Assembly: GCA_008704415.1 (NCBI GenBank)
Contig: VXIS01000348.1
Coordinates: 1 to 48,121 of the forward strand
Length of the DNA: 48,121 nucleotides
Reading direction: 5' to 3'
DNA from: Sphaerosporella brunnea
Taxonomy: Eukaryota; Ascomycota; Pezizomycetes; Pezizales; Pyronemataceae
Below the pieces are notes generated by a model. That model was not told where the DNA came from and did not search any database. It was given only the letters and a program-made list of their open reading frames with translations. Position numbers and translations under genes: made by a program. Positions 43,043-48,121 of this stretch are shown here, in pieces; position 1 is the first letter of the stretch, and the number at the start of each line of letters is the position of its first letter.

Positions 43043-44087
43043 CTAGCAAATCTCTATCTTATTCATCTCGTGCTCCTGAACGCCCTTCCTGCTGAGTGGC
43101 GGCATACTCGTGCTACGTCTCTCCCTCCCTTGATCGTCACTGTACAATCCGTGTTCGCGTATATACTGGATAACGCACGCCGGGATTAGGTAATGTACGC
43201 TCATCCCCTGCCTCAGTATCTGCCTCACCCCCGTGCTACTGATATCGTTCGCAATCAACTGTCGGATAACGTGGATATTTGCCGCCCAATCCTTATTGAT
43301 CTCTTTCAGTTGTTGTAAAGCCGTATCTACCGCGCTGCCGCTACGCTCGACGACGAACGCACCGTAGCTGCTTAATATATGGTCGAGGTCGGGGAGACTC
43401 CATAGGCCCGGTTGCTAAAACGACGGAGGATTTGTCAGCGTGGCGCACAAAGCGAGAAAAAGCGCGAAAGAAAAAAAAAAAGCGGAGAAACAAACCGACA
43501 TGGTCTGCAGTAAATCGGACCCGCAGAGAAGACTGACGTGCGCCTTCCGATACTCGTTTCTCGGTGCGCCAGGGTACGGCGCAATACCGCCGATCACGTC
43601 GTTGACTTCGTGTTGGATGTGGTCCAGCACCACGGCGGTCGGTTGGTACTCGCTCTGAATCGCCTCCCATGGGTCTACCATGATCCAGTCGCTGGTCTGG
43701 TCGCACGCAAGTTCGCACATACGGATTCTAGCAATGCGCACACCCTGTCAGCGCACCCGGGAGGAGGAAGCGGAAGCAGGGGAGGAGTGGGAGGGGAAGC
43801 GAATACCGGTGCGCGGCAGAAGCCAGTCCTGCCTTGTTGTACCTGTCCGACACGGGCGACATGTACCCGCCAACAACTTCGTATTTGTCGCTCAAGTTGT
43901 GGCGCACGTGGTCTAGGGCCATCTCGAACATGCGCAGGTGCATGTGAGTGATTGGAGAGAACGAGCCGCAAGCCACCAGCACGAGGGGGGTCTTGGATGG
44001 GTCGCTCAGTGTGGGCTGCAACCGGTGTTGGGGGAATGCGTATCCCTCCATGGTTGGTGTGGACGGCGCCGTCGTGATGCCGGTCAT
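43043..44087 (-). CDS. nma1: Second copy of nma1 (NMN adenylyltransferase)
   Basis: Three exons (44087-43807, 43727-43496, 43414-43043) encode 294 residues identical to the left-arm copy, including GSFSPITHMH and ISSTGVR. Intron lengths are also the same. It is divergent with the damaged zuo1 copy. Confidence 0.9.
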
Positions 44088-44472
44088 CTTCGTTTGCGCG
44101 CGTTTTTCGTGAGGGGCGACGTGTGTGTGGAAGGGTATGTCGATCAGCGCAGGTAGATATAAGCTCTAGGTAGGTTGGCGAGTTAGGAGCTCGGAGGAAG
44201 GAGAGAAGTAGTGTAGTTGTAGTTGTACTTACTTCCCGTGCCGTGAGTCAAAAGCGGATAATTGCGTGCGGCGGTCTTCGGCTGGCGGGGGTTAGGGTGG
44301 AAGGGAGGGGTACGGCAGGACTAGGAACGAGATGGAGCTAGGTTGGTTCCTCTTATGTCAGCGTGGATGTCTTGGCATCGAGAGAGAAAAAAAAGTTCTT
44401 TCTTTGTGAACTAGCAAAAATTCCCCTTCAACTTGCTCGGCTTCAACACGACATACCCATCCCCTTCTTTCG

Positions 44473-45918
44473 ATGGATTCCGTCAAGTTCGACGACGCCC
44501 TCCCCGTGTTCTCCGGCGAGTGGCCTGGTGAGAATAACTTCGTCTTCCACGCCCCCATCACCTCTCCGGTCAACAGGAAACTCGAGCCTTTGGGTCCTCA
44601 CTTCCTTGCCCACGCCCGCAGAGTAAAAAACCAACCCTCTTCAATGAGGGACAATCGTTTTGTCTAACGCCAGATACAGAAGCGTCACTCGCGCACCTTC
44701 TCCGAGGATGACCGTCTGGAGGCTTCCAAGAAGGTCAAGAACATCGAAGAGGAGGATGCCGGCGAGATCAGCGAGCCTGAGGACGCCGGTATGCTGTCCC
44801 GCGACGCCAAGGACTGGAAGGTATGCTCCATCCCTACTCCTATCAGTGGATATGTCGTGCTGAGACGCCCTGCAGAACCAGGACCACTACGCCGTCCTCG
44901 GCCTCTCCAAGTACCGCTGGCGTGCAACCGACGAGCAGATCAAGAAGGCGCACCGCCGCAAGGTGTTGAAGCACCACCCCGACAAGAAGGCCGCCAGCTC
45001 TTCGGGCGCGCACCAAGACGACTCCTTCTTCAAGTGCATCCAGAAGGCGATGGAGATTCTGTCGGACCCCGTGAAACGACGGCAATACGACTCGGTCGAC
45101 GACAACGCGGACGTGGACCCACCATCGAAAAAGGCTAAGGGGCTCTTTTACAAGCTGTGGGCACCCGTCTTTGCTGCTGAGGGCCGTTTCAGCAAGCAGC
45201 AGCCCGTCCCCAAGCTCGGAAACGAAAAGTCCACGAAGGAGGAGGTCGACGAGTTCTACAACTTCTTCTACAACTTCGACTCCTGGCGTACCTTCGAGTA
45301 CCTCGACGAGGATGTCCCCGACGACAACGAGAACCGTGACCAGAAGCGCTACGTCGAGCGTAAAACAACGCTGCCCGCAAGAAGAGAAAGAATGAGGACA
45401 TTGCCCGACTCCGCGAGCTGGTTGACAAGGCTCTTGGCCTCGACCCCCGCATCAGGATCTTCAAGGAGCAGGAGCGCGAGCGCCGTAACGCTAAGAAGAA
45501 CGCCCGCGAGGCCGAGGAGAAGCGTTTGGCCGAGGAGGCGGCCAAGAAGGCCGAGGAGGATGCAAAGAAGAAGGCCGAGGAGGAGGCCGTTGCTAAGGCT
45601 TCCCGCGAGGCTGGAAAGAAGGCCAAGGAGGCTGCTAAGCAGGCCGTCAAGAAGAACCGCCGTGTCCTCAAGGCTTCCGTCAAGGACAACAACTACTTCG
45701 TCACCGGCGACCCTTCTCCCGCCACCATCGACGGCGTCCTTGGTGACGTCGAGCTGATCCAGGGCAAGATCGATCCCGATGAGCTCGCCGAGCTTGTCAG
45801 CAAGCTCAGCGTCAGCAAGGGCGCCGATGCCGTCAAGGCTGTGTACGTTGACCAGGCGGAGGCATTGGTGAATAAGGGTGCGGCCAAGAAGGAGGATTTC
45901 AAGGCACTATTTGCTTAG
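44473..45918 (+). pseudogene. zuo1: Second copy of zuo1 with a 1-bp frameshift
   Basis: Exons 44473-44622, 44680-44820 and 44876-45918 mirror the left copy. In exon 3 a run of five A is four A at 45362-45365, shifting the frame after YVERK. The J-domain and HPD remain intact, but the ribosome-binding helix and C-terminus are lost in the shifted frame; the original frame resumes only as a separate open frame. About 220 bases earlier, paired changes (GGG to GGGG and TTTTT to TTTT) swap one Ser for Leu (KAKGLFYKLW). All changes are homopolymer-length changes, the pattern of uncorrected read error rather than decay. Confidence 0.9.
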
Positions 45919-46333
45919 GTCCCCAACTATCTAGAATGGCGGAATAGGAGTTAGATAATGAATGATGAACGAATAGGAAGCTATCATTTTTTGCGTGCAG
46001 TCCAATTCGTTCTGGATCGATGGATCACTCGAGGGAGACAAGTTCATGAAAAAAACCAAAACCAAAAGCCAAAACCCATATATCCAATTCCCAACGGCCC
46101 TATACTTTGTCTACTCATCGAGTAGTAAAGAAAAATGACGTACAAAGAAAGGCATGAAAAAGAGTAGCCCCATCAAACAAACAGTAAAAAAAGCACTGCT
46201 TCTGGGAATTATAAAATGTAAGCAGCAAATATCCACATTGCTCACATTCCCTCATCCTTCGTTTGTTAAAAGAGGTATCTAAAGGTTATAAACCCACGCA
46301 AAAAAAAATATTAACACAACCACACCACGCGTT

Positions 46334-47681
46334 TTAAGCGTTCAGAGGTTTCCGTGCAATCATCATGTACATGGGCGTGAAGAGATTCTTCTTCGCGCCG
46401 GCAACCAAGCAGTCCGCAGCGACCGCCAGGGTGTCGGCAGTCTTTTGCGTGCCCTGGGGCGCAATGCCTACCATTTCGAGCGCACCAACGAGCTTATGCA
46501 CGGCGCCACGTCCGATCTTGGTCATACGCAGCACAGTGAAGAGATCGCTGAGGCTGCGGCAATACTTCATCTCACCGGCCAGAGGGTACCACCAGGGGAT
46601 CTCGTCGCCGCGCTGGGCCAGATCCTCGTGGAACTCAAGCTCGAAACCGGCCGCCTTGATGGCGCGGAGACCTTCCGAGATCTTGACCATCTGGGAGATG
46701 CCGTCACCACTGTTATATTGTGTCAGTTGGGTGTGAATAAATGAGGTCGAGGTGTGGAATTATAAACTAACACTTCGATTCCGTGGCAGATCTCACGGTG
46801 CTCGGGGTTCGACGCGTCGTATTCGTCCGTCATGAGCCACTCGTAGACTCCGAAGACACCACCGGGCTTGAGGACACGGAAGATCTCGCTGTAGACACCC
46901 TCGAGGCTGGGGGCGTGGACGGTGGCCTCGATGGCATAAACGGCATCGAAAGAGTTGGCCTCGAAAGACATTTGCTGCACACCAAAATCAGACGGGCAAG
47001 CTCCTTCCTCTCCCCCCCAGAACTGCATACCATGAAGTCCCCCTTGACGAACTTGTGCTTGTCGGAGATACCAGCCAGCTTCGCGTAGTTGGTTGCACGC
47101 TCAATCTGGTAGTCGTTGTTGTTGAGTCCGACGATGTTGACGTCGGCGAACTGCGTCATCTCACGGGCGGGACCCCCGACACCACATCCGACGTCGAGAA
47201 CGGTCATGCCCGCCTTGAGACCCATCATGTGGGCCAGGTAGTGCTCGTGGCGGGCAATGGCCTGGTGGAAGCCCTCGCCCTTGTAGAACCGACAGAAGTG
47301 GAAAGACTGGCCCCATCCGTTCTCGTAGAGATCGGTAGCCAGGTTGTAGTAGTGTCTCGTCAGGGTGGCATAGCTCTCAACGCGGTCCTGCGGATGATCG
47401 AGGATTGTTAGTTAGCCTCTGGATAAACAGGAGGTGGTAGAAACACGCGTGTTGCGTATGTAGGTATGTACCTTCATGTCCTTCTCGGTCTCGGCACCAG
47501 CTCCCTTGCCGTCCCAGAACTTGAAATACTCGTCGACGGCAATCTTCTGGGCATCCTTGTCCTTCTTCATCATGGCCATGAAACCGGCCACCTCCTCGGC
47601 GGTCTTGCCGTGCATCGCCTTCTTGAAGGCGGCGTCGCGCTCGTGGTCCTCCCTCTCAAGCTGAACCCTGTTGACGGCCAT
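46334..47681 (-). CDS. erg6: Second copy of erg6
   Basis: Four exons (47681-47472, 47387-47031, 46974-46772, 46709-46334) encode 381 residues identical to the left-arm ERG6, with [15 protein letters not shown] and [11 protein letters not shown] present. Introns match too. Only flanking homopolymers and the distal promoter differ from the left copy. Confidence 0.9.
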
Positions 47682-48121
47682 TGTTACGGTTGCGAATGTT
47701 GAATTAAGCGGGTATATTATGAGATCGTAGAAGAACGAAGGTGAGAAAGCGAAAGCACAATTCGTGAAAAGTCAATGGATAGAAGGTGGAGTGAGAGTGT
47801 AAAGGGAAAGGAGCAAGATGCTTAAGTAGCTGGAAAGTAAGGGGCGAGAAGACCACGGATACGGATACGTTTTATTGGGGTGGTGATTTTTTATGTACGA
47901 AAACGATGGCCAGGAAGGGGATCAAGCGCTTGCTTAGTACAGTAGTAGCAAGGAAGCCGGCGTTATGTATTGCTACTGTATTCTACTGCTGCCCTCAGAG
48001 GACAGCCATCGTAATTCAGCATTCAGCTACTTGACAGTCCTGAGATATCACCGTTGTTATACGGCGCACTTCATCCTTTGAGAGCTCGTACAAAGTATGT
48101 TCCTGGTCATTACGCTCCTGC

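Larger units (their letters stand above)
40618..48121. repeat. Right arm of large inverted repeat 2
   Basis: Reverse complement of 32938-40484, ending at the window edge. It differs from the left arm mainly in homopolymer lengths: long T runs missing, GGG/TTTTT changed to GGGG/TTTT, and A5 changed to A4 in zuo1. Small errors are denser in the last 250 bases (47870-48121), which show at least six differences, including one substitution. Its intergenic parts mirror those described for the left arm. Confidence 0.97.

Overview
The window looks like nuclear DNA of a filamentous ascomycete (Pezizomycotina). Genes are closely spaced on both strands and are cut by many short (about 50-75 nt) GT-AG introns. 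The recognisable proteins are fungal: ERG6, the RAC J-protein zuotin, RIB7, fungal TYR1, ISN1, Rho3, and a HacA/HAC1 bZIP factor with its Ire1-type 20-nt intron. No genus can be named from sequence alone.

Layout. (1) 1-2796 is a zero-spacer, almost perfect palindrome whose centre cuts a gene shortly after its start. (2) 2797-32937 is unique: a Cid1-type nucleotidyltransferase (-), rho3 (+), hacA (-), a membrane RING-H2 protein (+), a GCIP/CCNDBP1-like protein (+), mitochondrial enoyl-CoA hydratase (-), a GPHR-type membrane protein (-), an unknown membrane protein (-), a 2.9-kb gene-poor stretch, med27 (+), tyr1 (+), isn1 (-) and rps19 (+). (3) 32938-48121 is a second, much larger inverted repeat: erg6, zuo1, nma1, rib7 and the C-terminal piece of an unknown gene. 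The same block then follows in reverse orientation after an AT-rich spacer of about 130 bp (40485-40617).

Functionally this is mostly housekeeping: sterol, riboflavin, NAD, tyrosine and IMP metabolism, translation and nascent-chain folding, transcription (Mediator), cell polarity (Rho3) and ER stress control (HacA). I see no secondary-metabolite cluster, CRISPR array or intact transposon.

Two things deserve attention. First, the hacA transcript carries two visible stem-loops around a 20-nt intron. Removing it switches the last about 60-77 codons to a second open frame, and the unspliced frame encodes a hydrophobic, membrane-like segment. Second, both window ends are fold-back duplications. 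The arms differ almost only in homopolymer lengths, including one frameshift in the right zuo1 copy. They show no C-to-T (RIP-like) excess by eye, and both junctions cut genes. This points to chimeric fold-back reads in the assembly rather than true duplication, but only read-level data can settle it. Until then the right-arm gene copies should not be counted as paralogues.

Exon limits were worked out by hand from reading-frame phase, splice consensus and family conservation, without transcript data.
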